Source of the DNA: Desulfobacca acetoxidans
Lineage (GTDB): Bacteria > Desulfobacterota > Desulfobaccia > Desulfobaccales > 0-14-0-80-60-11
Reading direction: 5' to 3'
NCBI GenBank assembly: GCA_020723225.1
Contig: DYJG01000029.1
Coordinates: 1 to 12,051 of the forward strand
DNA: 12,051 nucleotides
Of the stretch, positions 1-6,680 are shown one piece after another. Positions within the stretch are counted from its first letter, which is position 1. The number at the start of each line of letters is the position of its first letter. The translations under genes were made by a program, and so were the position numbers. A model generated the notes under the pieces. The model did not search any database. It had not been told where the DNA came from and saw only the letters and a list, made by a program, of their open reading frames with translations.

Positions 1-343
1 GGTTTTCCCGGAGCACGGCCCAACTCAGGATCACCGTCACCAGGGGATAGAGCGCAGTGAGGGGGACCACCACCGATGCTTCTCCAACACTCAGCGCCTT
101 TAAGAAACACAGGAGGCCGAAGGCCATGCAGACGCCCGCGGCCAGGGCCGCGGCTATCCCCCAGGTATGGCCGGGGAAGGTGATCCCCCCACTCAGCCAT
201 AAATAACTGATAACTATCAGATGGCCGCAGATGGCCAGGAGATAGACGGTCTGGGACGGCAGATCCCGGGTGGCCACCTTGCTCAAGAAACCCCAGGCCC
301 CCCATAACCCCAGGGCCATCAGGGAAAACCCCAGCCAGTTCAC
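1..343 (-). CDS. EamA/DMT-family transporter, N-terminal part (runs off window)
   Basis: This reading frame on the minus strand starts at a GTG (341-343) and stays open to the window edge, giving about 114 residues. The start follows a GAGGAG ribosome binding site five or six bases upstream. The protein opens with a hydrophobic helix (NWLGFSLMALGLWGAWGFLSK) and has at least two more membrane segments. It ends in ALSVGEASVVVPLTALYPL followed by VTVILSWAVLRE, the pattern seen at the end of an EamA (drug/metabolite transporter) repeat. Family members are inner-membrane proteins with about ten helices in two repeats, so roughly the second half lies outside. The substrate cannot be told from sequence; relatives export amino acids or metabolites, and some are undecaprenyl-phosphate-arabinose flippase-like. 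It diverges from the lipid genes to its right and is probably transcribed separately. Confidence 0.82.
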   Translation of the reverse strand, partial: MNWLGFSLMALGLWGAWGFLSKVATRDLPSQTVYLLAICGHLIVISYLWLSGGITFPGHTWGIAAALAAGVCMAFGLLCFLKALSVGEASVVVPLTALYPLVTVILSWAVLREN

Positions 344-384
344 TGAGCTCTCCTCTCACCTTGCCAGTTTTCTGCGTTTCTTCT

Positions 385-414
385 AATATAGGGGCAACCG
401 GATGCGTTTAACAA
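385..414 (-). promoter_or_regulatory. candidate sigma-70 promoter for the DMT transporter gene
   Basis: Reading the minus strand, TTGTTA (409-414) and TATATT (385-390) are separated by 18 bases, a four-of-six and five-of-six match to the -35 and -10 boxes. The predicted transcript would start near 378 and leave a leader of about 35 bases before the GTG start, including its GAGGAG site. It is identified from consensus alone. Confidence 0.4.
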
Positions 415-465
415 GAGGTTGAAGGCGGATAAAGCAGATATTGAGATATTGGGCTGGTAAGGGGT

Positions 466-540
466 AGTAATCAGTGATCAGTAATCAGTAATCAGTGAAA
501 AAAACCAGGCTGTCAAACTGATCACTGATGACTGATTACT
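466..540. repeat. heptad (ATCAGTG/ATCAGTA) inverted-repeat element
   Basis: Two 24-base arms (466-489 and 517-540) are reverse complements with two mismatches. Each arm is built from 7-bp units of the type ATCAGTA or ATCAGTG, and the units continue past the left arm to about 497. The space between the arms is about 27 bases. The element occupies the gap between the divergent transporter and phosphodiesterase genes and ends about 25 bases before the latter's ribosome binding site. The same unit recurs at five other places in the window. It could form a cruciform or an RNA hairpin; no function is evident. Confidence 0.85.
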
Positions 541-574
541 TCTTCAACCCCGTTCCCAAACCGACGGAGTGCTC

Positions 575-1285
575 ATGACCTACATCATCGGCCACCGGGG
601 CGCGGCCGCCGAAGAGCCGGAAAATACCCTGCGGGGCTTTCGCTATGCCCTGGACAGGGGCGCGGCCGCAGTCGAGCTGGACGTCCATTTGACCAGAGAC
701 GGCCGGCTGGCGGTGATCCACGACGAGACCGTGGACCGCACCACTAATGGCCGGGGACGGGTGAAGGATTTTACCCTGGCGGAATTGCAAAGGCTCGATG
801 CTGGCCGCGGCGAGCGCATCCCCGCGCTGGAAGAGGTGGTGGAACTGGTCCGAGGCCGGGGGCAGTTGCTGGTGGAACTGAAACATCCTGATGCCGCGCC
901 TGCATTGCTGCGCCTGTGCCGGGAGGGGGGGCTGTTTGAAGAGATTCGGGCCATCTCGTTCTGGCATCCGGTTATCAAAAGCTTGAAAGAAGAGGAACCC
1001 CGGCTGCGCACCGGCGCCCTGATGGTGGGCTGCCCCGCCGACCCCGGGGGCCTGGCCCGGGCCGCATTAACCGACACCCTGGTCCTGAACTATCGCTACG
1101 TCCACCGGGAACTGGCGGACGCCGCCCACCGGCAGGGGTTGAAGGTCATTGTCTGGAATATCGATGATCCCATCTCTTTGGAGCCTTACACGGATATGAA
1201 TTTGGAGGCCATCTGCACCAACCGGCCCGGGGAGATTATTAATCATTTGAAGACGACACACTCCGGGGGAGCTCCCGGGTTATAA
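575..1285 (+). CDS. Glycerophosphodiester phosphodiesterase (GDPD family)
   Basis: This 236-residue protein should hydrolyse glycerophosphodiesters, the deacylated products of phospholipids, to glycerol 3-phosphate and an alcohol. Family motifs are clear: IGHRGAAAEEPENT near the N-terminus (catalytic His and metal-binding Glu), then ELDVHLTRDGRLAVIHDET with the paired acidic residues and the second catalytic His, DRTTNGRG, and VELKHP further on. There is no signal peptide, so it is probably cytoplasmic, like UgpQ rather than periplasmic GlpQ. Length fits the short bacterial GDPD class. I chose the ATG at 575 because GGAG (566-569) lies five bases before it; an in-frame GTG at 569 overlaps that site. 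The gene precedes an acyl-ligase/acyltransferase gene on the same strand after a 122-base spacer, suggesting a shared role in lipid turnover. Its stop codon is followed within two bases by heptad repeats. Confidence 0.93.
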   Translation: MTYIIGHRGAAAEEPENTLRGFRYALDRGAAAVELDVHLTRDGRLAVIHDETVDRTTNGRGRVKDFTLAELQRLDAGRGERIPALEEVVELVRGRGQLLVELKHPDAAPALLRLCREGGLFEEIRAISFWHPVIKSLKEEEPRLRTGALMVGCPADPGGLARAALTDTLVLNYRYVHRELADAAHRQGLKVIVWNIDDPISLEPYTDMNLEAICTNRPGEIINHLKTTHSGGAPGL

Positions 1286-1286
1286 A

Positions 1287-1397
1287 GTGATCAGTAATCA
1301 GTAATCAGTGATCGGTTGAAAAGCCAAAACTTTTCCTCCCGCTTTGTACTTTTTGTATTTACTGATTATTGATGACCGATCACTGATTACTGATTAC
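1287..1397. repeat. heptad inverted repeat with perfect 23-bp arms
   Basis: The arms at 1294-1316 and 1375-1397 are perfect reverse complements over 23 bases, separated by 58 bases. The sequence is again 7-bp units (ATCAGTA, ATCAGTG), and further degenerate units lie inside the loop near 1359-1374. The element fills nearly the whole spacer between the phosphodiesterase stop codon (1283-1285) and the start of the acyl-ligase gene (1408). In mRNA it would form a long hairpin between the two cistrons, which could terminate, attenuate or protect an mRNA end. No run of T follows it, so a classical terminator is not supported. Confidence 0.9.
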
Positions 1398-1407
1398 TTT
1401 TCCAATT

Positions 1408-4092
1408 ATGGAAGACACAATCCAAACTTTAACCGGCCAGTTTACCCGCGTAGCCCAAGAGGCTCCCGACCAGACCGCCATCCTCTTCCGGCAGGGGGAG
1501 GAGGTGCGGGAGTATACCTTTGGCCGGATTTATGAGGACAGCCTGGCCGCGGCCCGGTGGCTTAAGGCCCGGGGGGTGAAAAAAGGGGACCGGGGCGTCA
1601 TCTTTTTCGAGAACCGCCCCGAATGGTGCGTCTGCTACTTCGGGCTGCTGTTGGCGGGCGGGGTGGCCGTGCCCGTGGACCCGGTCTCCCGCTGGGAATT
1701 TCTGGACTATGTGTTGCAGGAGACCCGGGCCAGGGTCGTCTTCACCTCTCCCCAGGCCCCCCTGGATCGATTGCGGCAGTCGGCTGTCCCGGAGCAGATC
1801 GTGGTCATCGGCCAAGGGCGGGAGGCCGGCGAGAAAACCGTGGGTTTCCCCGAAATACTCGAGGCGAAGCCAAGTACTAAACCTCTGCCTGCGGCTCGAC
1901 CCGACGATCTGGCTTCCATCATCTATACTTCCGGCACCACTGGGGTTCCCAAGGGGGTGATGCTCACCCACCGGAATTTCCTCGCCAATTATGAAGGCAT
2001 AACCCGGCTCAACGCCCTGGGGCCGGGGGACAATTTTCTCTCCATCCTGCCCCTGTCCCATGCCTTTCCCTTTACCGCCACCCTGCTGACGCCCCTGTTC
2101 CTGAAACTGCGGATCACCTATCTGGACACCTTGAAGCCCGACGCCATCCTCAAGTGCCTCAAGGAGCAGCAGGTCACCATCCTGCCGGTCACGCCCCAGG
2201 TGCTCCAGCTTTTCCACAACGGCATGCAGCGGCAGATGGAGAAAATCCCCTGGCCGGCGCGGCCCCTGCTGCTGGGATTTCTCACGGTTTCCTGGAAGAT
2301 TTCCCGGTACTTGGGGGTAAACCCGGCCCAACTGCTGCTCAATCGCTTCCGGAGCGCTATGGGGGAGCAGTTCCGGTTTTTTGTCAGCGGCGGGGCCAAG
2401 CTGCCGGAGTCCCTGGCCGCGGGTTTCGCCCGCTTCGGCTTTACGGTCCTGGAAGGCTACGGTTTGACGGAGACCGCGCCGGTGGTCACCTTCAACCCGC
2501 CTGAGGCCGTTCGCATCGGCTCCGGAGGCCTGCCCCTGGCGGGGGTGGAGGTCAGGATTCTCAACCCTGATGCCAAGGGCGTGGGCGAAGTCCTCATCCG
2601 GGGCGGCAACGTCATGGCCGGGTATTACCAAAATCAGGCCGCCACCCGGGAGGTCCTGAAAGACGGTTGGTTCCACAGCGGGGACCTGGGGTATCTGGAC
2701 CGGGATGGGTATCTCTTCCTCCAGGGGCGGATCAAAGAGATCATAGTTCTCAGTTCCGGCAAGAACGTCTCCGCCGAGGAGGTGGCGCAGCACTATCTGC
2801 AGGCTCCATCCATCAAAGAAATATTCGTAACCGCCGACGCCAGGGCCGAGAAACTGGCCGCAGTGATCGTGCCGGACCTGGATTTTTTCCGGAAGATCGG
2901 GGAAACGGACATTTACGGCAAGGTGAAGTGGGACCTGGAGGTCTGGTCCCAAAGCCTGGAGTCCTATAAGCGGGTGCGGGATTTTGTGCTCATCAACGAA
3001 GAACTTCCCAAGACCCGCTTGGGGAAAGTCAAAATCCACGAAGCCCAGCGGCTCTACCAGGAGCGGGCCGGAAAACGCTGGGAGAGGAAAAAGCCGGCCC
3101 TGGAAGAAGGGTTGTCCCCGGTGGGCGAGGCGGTGGTGGAGGTTCTGGCCCGGCAGATTGAGGATGCCCGCATCTCCCTGGACGACCACCTGGAGCTGGA
3201 TCTGGGCATGGACTCCCTGGGCCTGGTGCAACTGCTGGCGGCCCTGGAAAACCGGTTTAATCTGCAAATCCGGGATGAGGAATTTATCGGCATCTTCACG
3301 GTCAGAGAACTCATCGGCTTTATCGAAGAGAGAAAACCGGAATTGGCCGGGGAAGGTGCAGTGGAACCGGAGGCCTGGGCCGAAATTCTCAGGACCGATC
3401 CGCCTCCGGAACTGCGCCGGCGCCTGGGCCTGGAGGGCGGGCTGGCGGCCCGGATGGTTACCCGGGGGTTGTCGTCGATTTTGGGCCTCTGGTTTAGAAA
3501 GACGTTTGACCTGCGGGTCTATGGCGCGGAGAGGCTCCGGGGACAAGGATACGTGATCTGCCCCAACCACGCCAGTTTCCTGGACGGCTTTCTCATCGCC
3601 TACGCGGTGCCGAGAACCTGGCGCACCCGCCTTTTTTCCCTCGGGTACAGCCGGTATTTCGATCTGCCCGTGGTTCGGACTCTCAGCAAGCTCATCCGGG
3701 TTATTCCCATCGATTCCTCCCGGAACGTGGCGGCGGCCATGCAGGCGGCGTCTTATCTTCTCAGAAACGGCCAACTTCTCTGCGTCTTCCCCGAAGGCTC
3801 CCGGAGCCCCACCGGCGAAGTGGGCCGGTTTAAGAAGGGCGCGGCCATCCTGGCTAAAGAACTGGCGGTGAAGTTAATGCCGGTTTATATTGATGGCTCC
3901 TACGAAGCCTGGCCCACCGGCGCCACCCTGCCCCGGTCCCATCCCATCCGGATTATTTTCGGCCGGGAGCATTCCTGGGAGGAGCTGAAGGCCCGGGGAC
4001 TGGAGATCGGCCCGGAGGCAGGCGACTATGAGGCGGTCAGCCTGGGCTTGCGGGCCGAGGTTTTGCGGCTGAAAGTGGGGTTGATTAAATAA
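1408..4092 (+). CDS. Acyl-ACP/CoA synthetase - carrier domain - PlsC acyltransferase fusion (Aas-like)
   Basis: This 894-residue protein has three domains. Residues 1 to about 550 are an AMP-forming acyl ligase: YTSGTTGVPKG (173-183) binds phosphate, then YGLTETAP (351-358), SGDLG (424-428) and the C-terminal PKTRLGKVK with the usual catalytic Lys at 540. Residues about 570-640 are an acyl-carrier domain with the phosphopantetheine serine in LGMDSLGL (Ser603). Residues about 690-894 are a lysophospholipid acyltransferase with NHASFLD (HX4D, His721 and Asp726) and FPEGSRS (794-800). The likely job is to activate a free fatty acid with ATP, hold it on the built-in carrier and pass it to a lysophospholipid or glycerol phosphate. 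E. coli Aas does similar chemistry with the acyltransferase first and a separate ACP. The adjacent phosphodiesterase supports a lipid-salvage role. No Shine-Dalgarno sequence precedes the ATG; its leader is heptad repeat, so translation may be weak or coupled. Substrate chain length is unknown. Confidence 0.92.
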   Translation: MEDTIQTLTGQFTRVAQEAPDQTAILFRQGEEVREYTFGRIYEDSLAAARWLKARGVKKGDRGVIFFENRPEWCVCYFGLLLAGGVAVPVDPVSRWEFLDYVLQETRARVVFTSPQAPLDRLRQSAVPEQIVVIGQGREAGEKTVGFPEILEAKPSTKPLPAARPDDLASIIYTSGTTGVPKGVMLTHRNFLANYEGITRLNALGPGDNFLSILPLSHAFPFTATLLTPLFLKLRITYLDTLKPDAILKCLKEQQVTILPVTPQVLQLFHNGMQRQMEKIPWPARPLLLGFLTVSWKISRYLGVNPAQLLLNRFRSAMGEQFRFFVSGGAKLPESLAAGFARFGFTVLEGYGLTETAPVVTFNPPEAVRIGSGGLPLAGVEVRILNPDAKGVGEVLIRGGNVMAGYYQNQAATREVLKDGWFHSGDLGYLDRDGYLFLQGRIKEIIVLSSGKNVSAEEVAQHYLQAPSIKEIFVTADARAEKLAAVIVPDLDFFRKIGETDIYGKVKWDLEVWSQSLESYKRVRDFVLINEELPKTRLGKVKIHEAQRLYQERAGKRWERKKPALEEGLSPVGEAVVEVLARQIEDARISLDDHLELDLGMDSLGLVQLLAALENRFNLQIRDEEFIGIFTVRELIGFIEERKPELAGEGAVEPEAWAEILRTDPPPELRRRLGLEGGLAARMVTRGLSSILGLWFRKTFDLRVYGAERLRGQGYVICPNHASFLDGFLIAYAVPRTWRTRLFSLGYSRYFDLPVVRTLSKLIRVIPIDSSRNVAAAMQAASYLLRNGQLLCVFPEGSRSPTGEVGRFKKGAAILAKELAVKLMPVYIDGSYEAWPTGATLPRSHPIRIIFGREHSWEELKARGLEIGPEAGDYEAVSLGLRAEVLRLKVGLIK

Positions 4093-4098
4093 TAGTTT

Positions 4099-4270
4099 CA
4101 CGCAAAGACGCAAAGACGCAAAGTCGCAAAGACGCAATAATATATAATATCGGCGTCCATCGGCGTGCATCTGCGGTTAAAAATCAACCGCCGATGCACG
4201 CAGATATTCGCCGATGAATGCAGATAATTAATATATTTCTTGCGCCTTTGCGCCTTTGCGTCTTTGCGTG
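4099..4270. repeat. nested palindromes: GCAAAGAC arrays enclosing a second inverted repeat
   Basis: The outer arms, 4099-4129 and 4240-4270, are 31-base reverse complements with two mismatches, made of 8-bp units of the type ACGCAAAG. Inside lies an independent inverted repeat with 20-base arms at 4159-4178 and 4186-4205, also with two mismatches, of the form ATCGGCGTGCATCTGCGGTT. A further degenerate copy of that inner unit lies at about 4207-4227. Together they fill the spacer between the acyl-ligase stop codon and the aconitase ribosome binding site. Both look like dispersed repeat families rather than gene-specific controls. They might act as an RNA barrier between the two genes. Confidence 0.9.
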
Positions 4271-4295
4271 AGAAATTTTTTTGAAGGGAATAATC

Positions 4296-6221
4296 ATGGC
4301 AAAAACGATTGTAGAGCAAATCATGGCCGCGCACCTGGTGTCCGGGGAGTTGGTCCCGGCCGCGGAAGTGGCCCTGAAAATTGATCAGACCCTGACCCAG
4401 GACGCCACCGGCACCCTGGCCTACCTGGAGTTCGAGGCCATGGGGGTGGAGCGGGTCAAGACCGAATTGTCGGTGAGCTACGTGGATCACAACCTGTTGC
4501 AGACGGATTACCGCAACGCCGACGACCACCGGTTTTTGAAGACCATTGCCGCCAAGTATGGGCTGTACTTCTCGCCCCCGGGCATGGGCATCTGCCACCA
4601 GGTGCACCTGGAGCGTTTCGGTGCGCCGGGCAAGACCCTGATCGGCTCGGACAGCCACACCCCCACCGCCGGGGGCTTGGGCATGCTCTCCTTCGGGGCC
4701 GGGGGGCTGGACGTGGCTCTGGCCATGGCCGGCCAGCCCTTTTACCTGACGATGCCGGAAGTTCTGGGGGTGCGCCTGGAGGGGCGCTTCCAGCCCTGGG
4801 CCTCGGCTAAGGATGTGATCCTGGAGCTGTTGCGGCGCCTGACGGTGAAGGGCGGGCGGGGGAAGATCCTGGAGTTTTTCGGTCCGGCCTTGCGCTATCT
4901 GGCGGTGCCGGAGCGGGCTTCCATCACCAACATGGGGACGGAGCTGGGGGCCACCACCTCCGTCTTTCCCGCGGACGCCCAGACCCAGCGCTTTCTGGCC
5001 CTCCAGGGCCGGGCCGAAGATTTCCGGCCCCTGAAGGCCGAAGGAAAGCCCCGGTACGCGGCGGTGGAGAAGATTGACCTGGGGCAACTCGATCCCCTCA
5101 TCGCCGGGCCCGGCTCCCCGGATAACGTCACCCGGGTGGCGGATGTGGCGGGCACGCCGGTGGACCAGGTGCTTATCGGCTCCTGCGCCAACTCCTCGTT
5201 TCGGGACCTGATGGTCATCGCCCGGGCGCTGCAAGACCGGCGGGTGCACCCCCGGGTGTCCATGGAGATCAACCCCGGCTCGCTCCAGGTCCTGGAAAAC
5301 CTGGATCTCTCCGGCGGGCTGCTGACGCTCTTAAAAGCCGGGGTGCGGGTCATGCCCCCGGGCTGCTGGGGCTGCATCGGCATGGGCCAGGCCCCGGCCA
5401 CGGGCGCGGTAAGCGTGCGCACCTTCACCCGGAATTTCCCGGCCCGCAGCGGCACCAAAGATGACAAAGTCTACCTGGCCAGCCCCGAGACCGCGGTGGC
5501 CGCGGCCATTGCCGGGGAAATCATCGACCCCCGGAAGCTGGGGGATTATCCCCGGGTGGCCGCGCCCCGGTATTTCCTGGTGAACGGCCGGAGCCTGACG
5601 CCGCCGCTGCCCCCGGAAGAGAGCAAAAAGGCGGAGGTGCTCCGGGGCCCCAACATCGTGGCCTTTCCCCGGCTTTCGGGCCTGCCCGAATCCTGGTGCG
5701 GCGAGGTCTGGCTCAAGGCCGGGGACAACGTCACCACCGACGACATCCTGCCCGCGGGCAGCCAGATTCTGCCCTTGCGCAGCAATCTGCCGGCCATCAG
5801 CCGCTTTGCCTTCACCCGGCTGGACCAGGATTTTCCGGACCGGGTCCAGGGCCGGGGTGAAGGAGCCATCATCGGCGGCGAGAACTACGGCCAGGGGTCA
5901 AGCCGGGAACACGCGGCCCTGGCGCCCCGCTACCTGGGGGTGCGGGTGAAGCTGGTGAAGTCCTTTGCCCGGATTCACCTGGCCAATCTGATCAACTTCG
6001 GCATCCTGCCCTTAACTTTCGAGAACCCGGCGGATTACGGCCTCCTGGACCTGGGCAAAACCCTGGAACTTCCCGGGGTGCGCAAACTCCTCCTGGAGGG
6101 CGCGGAACGCCTGCCCCTGAAAATCGGGGACCAGCAAGTCTGGGTGAGGGTGGACCTCTCGGAGCGGCAGCGGCGGATGCTGGCGGTGGGCGGGGCGTTG
6201 AATCTGGCGAGGAAAGGGTAG
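4296..6221 (+). CDS. Aconitate hydratase, Aquifex-type
   Basis: This 641-residue enzyme interconverts citrate and isocitrate via cis-aconitate in the citric acid cycle, using a [4Fe-4S] cluster. The cluster ligands are Cys297 in LIGSCANSSFRDL and Cys357 and Cys360 in PPGCWGCIGMGQ. Other family motifs are SYVDHNL (about 61-67), GSDSHTPTAGGLGM (117-130), TNMGTELGATTSVFPAD (about 212-228), GDNVTTDDILPAG (about 477-489) and GQGSSREH (532-539) with the active-site Ser and Arg. The length and the early stop after the swivel domain fit the short Aquifex-type class (about 640-660 residues) rather than AcnA (about 890) or AcnB (about 860). Isopropylmalate isomerase is less likely because both halves are fused and the length matches aconitase. 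I chose ATG 4296 because GAAGGGA (4283-4289) sits about six bases before it. It stands apart from its neighbours, with repeats before it and a hairpin after it. Confidence 0.95.
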   Translation: MAKTIVEQIMAAHLVSGELVPAAEVALKIDQTLTQDATGTLAYLEFEAMGVERVKTELSVSYVDHNLLQTDYRNADDHRFLKTIAAKYGLYFSPPGMGICHQVHLERFGAPGKTLIGSDSHTPTAGGLGMLSFGAGGLDVALAMAGQPFYLTMPEVLGVRLEGRFQPWASAKDVILELLRRLTVKGGRGKILEFFGPALRYLAVPERASITNMGTELGATTSVFPADAQTQRFLALQGRAEDFRPLKAEGKPRYAAVEKIDLGQLDPLIAGPGSPDNVTRVADVAGTPVDQVLIGSCANSSFRDLMVIARALQDRRVHPRVSMEINPGSLQVLENLDLSGGLLTLLKAGVRVMPPGCWGCIGMGQAPATGAVSVRTFTRNFPARSGTKDDKVYLASPETAVAAAIAGEIIDPRKLGDYPRVAAPRYFLVNGRSLTPPLPPEESKKAEVLRGPNIVAFPRLSGLPESWCGEVWLKAGDNVTTDDILPAGSQILPLRSNLPAISRFAFTRLDQDFPDRVQGRGEGAIIGGENYGQGSSREHAALAPRYLGVRVKLVKSFARIHLANLINFGILPLTFENPADYGLLDLGKTLELPGVRKLLLEGAERLPLKIGDQQVWVRVDLSERQRRMLAVGGALNLARKG

Positions 6222-6234
6222 GGGAAAAACTCAT

Positions 6235-6258
6235 TGGGGGGACTCAAGTGTCCTCCCA
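6235..6258 (+). terminator. hairpin after aconitase, possible terminator without a T-tract
   Basis: TGGGGGGAC (6235-6243) and GTCCTCCCA (6250-6258) form a 9-bp stem with one G-T wobble and a six-base loop, 13 bases after the aconitase stop codon. No run of T follows, so it may be a 3'-end stabiliser or a weak terminator rather than a classical intrinsic terminator. Confidence 0.4.
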
Positions 6259-6300
6259 TGATATGTTGGTCGGAAAGCGCCATCAAGAATGAAGCAATCG

Positions 6301-6551
6301 ATAGAGGGCTTAGGGCAGGACCCTGGCAATCGATAGTAGGAGAATCATCAAAAAGTGGTAACTGGTGGAAACCAATAAACCGCTAAAAAATGATATCCAT
6401 CCTAATACTACCAGGGCGATGCAGTAACCAATTTTATGTTGGTTTTTTTTCACCATGACTTTACCTCCTTTAGAAGATGTATGATTTCCTAAAAGAGATT
6501 TGCCAGGGATGCCCTGCTCCGCACTTATATGTCGTGCCCTAAGCCCTCTAT
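6301..6551. repeat. 251-bp unit bounded by a 17-bp perfect inverted repeat
   Basis: ATAGAGGGCTTAGGGCA (6301-6317) is matched exactly by its reverse complement at 6535-6551. A second, inner pair, CCCTGGCA (6321-6328) and TGCCAGGG (6511-6518), lies in register. The unit contains a 48-codon minus-strand gene whose stop codon falls inside the left arm. An 11-bp direct repeat, GCAATCGATAG (6294-6304 and 6326-6336), brackets the left arm. The size, inverted ends and enclosed cargo resemble a miniature mobile element. No target duplication is evident, so it could equally be a long-range RNA stem on the transcript of the small gene. Confidence 0.7.
6310..6456 (-). CDS. 48-residue hydrophobic small membrane protein, unknown function
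   Basis: The minus strand has AAAGGAGG, a near-perfect ribosome binding site, seven or eight bases before an ATG at 6454-6456. The frame runs 48 codons to a TAA (6310-6312). The product begins MVKKNQHK, a short positive segment, continues with the hydrophobic stretch IGYCIALVVLGWISFFSGLL, then VSTSYH, then a second hydrophobic stretch FLMILLLSIARVLP. That is a plausible two-helix hairpin, with the N-terminus predicted inside by the positive-inside rule. I do not recognise a family. The strength of the ribosome binding site, a candidate promoter at the right distance and the membrane-like composition argue that it is real. It is convergent with aconitase and enclosed by a 17-bp inverted repeat. 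It could be a regulator of a membrane complex or a toxin-like peptide; nothing in the sequence decides this. Confidence 0.68.
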   Translation of the reverse strand: MVKKNQHKIGYCIALVVLGWISFFSGLLVSTSYHFLMILLLSIARVLP

Positions 6552-6557
6552 GGATTA

Positions 6558-6585
6558 AGTATATCCGTCATCTCTTAAAAGTAAA
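6558..6585 (-). promoter_or_regulatory. candidate promoter for the small membrane protein gene
   Basis: On the minus strand, TTTACT (6580-6585) and TATACT (6558-6563) are separated by 16 bases, matching four and five of six consensus positions. Transcription would begin near 6551, at the outer edge of the 17-bp inverted repeat, giving a leader of about 95 bases before the start codon. That leader contains a small hairpin (CAGGG and CCCTG around ATG, near 6514-6526). Confidence 0.4.
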
Positions 6586-6653
6586 TAAAGCAAATTCTGA
6601 AGATTGGATAATTTAATATCTAATACCGAATTGCTGTCTAAAACGTATTAAAC

Positions 6654-6680
6654 GTAGGGGCGAACACAAGGTTCGCCCCT
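6654..6680. repeat. GGGGCGAAC hairpin repeat, right end cut short at the IS110 junction
   Basis: AGGGGCGAAC (6656-6665) pairs perfectly with GTTCGCCCCT (6671-6680) around the loop ACAAG. A second copy at 10629-10654 has the same core and loop and continues with TACA after the right arm. Here the left arm has the matching GTA (6654-6656) but the right arm stops at CCCCT and continues with TGATCC. The palindrome is therefore two bases short on the side facing the transposase, as expected if an element inserted at its end. Confidence 0.8.

Noticed and set aside
466..540. CRISPR array
   Set aside because: The repeats are contiguous 7-bp units without regular unique spacers, and no cas gene is present.
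1429..3774. A 781-codon open frame on the minus strand opposite the acyl-ligase gene
   Set aside because: It is a GC-bias shadow of the plus-strand gene: rich in Pro, Gly and Gln, with no recognisable domain, while the plus strand encodes three clear domains.
4098..5249. A 383-codon minus-strand frame opposite the start of aconitase
   Set aside because: It runs through the GCAAAGAC repeats and the antisense of conserved aconitase motifs, and has no domain of its own.
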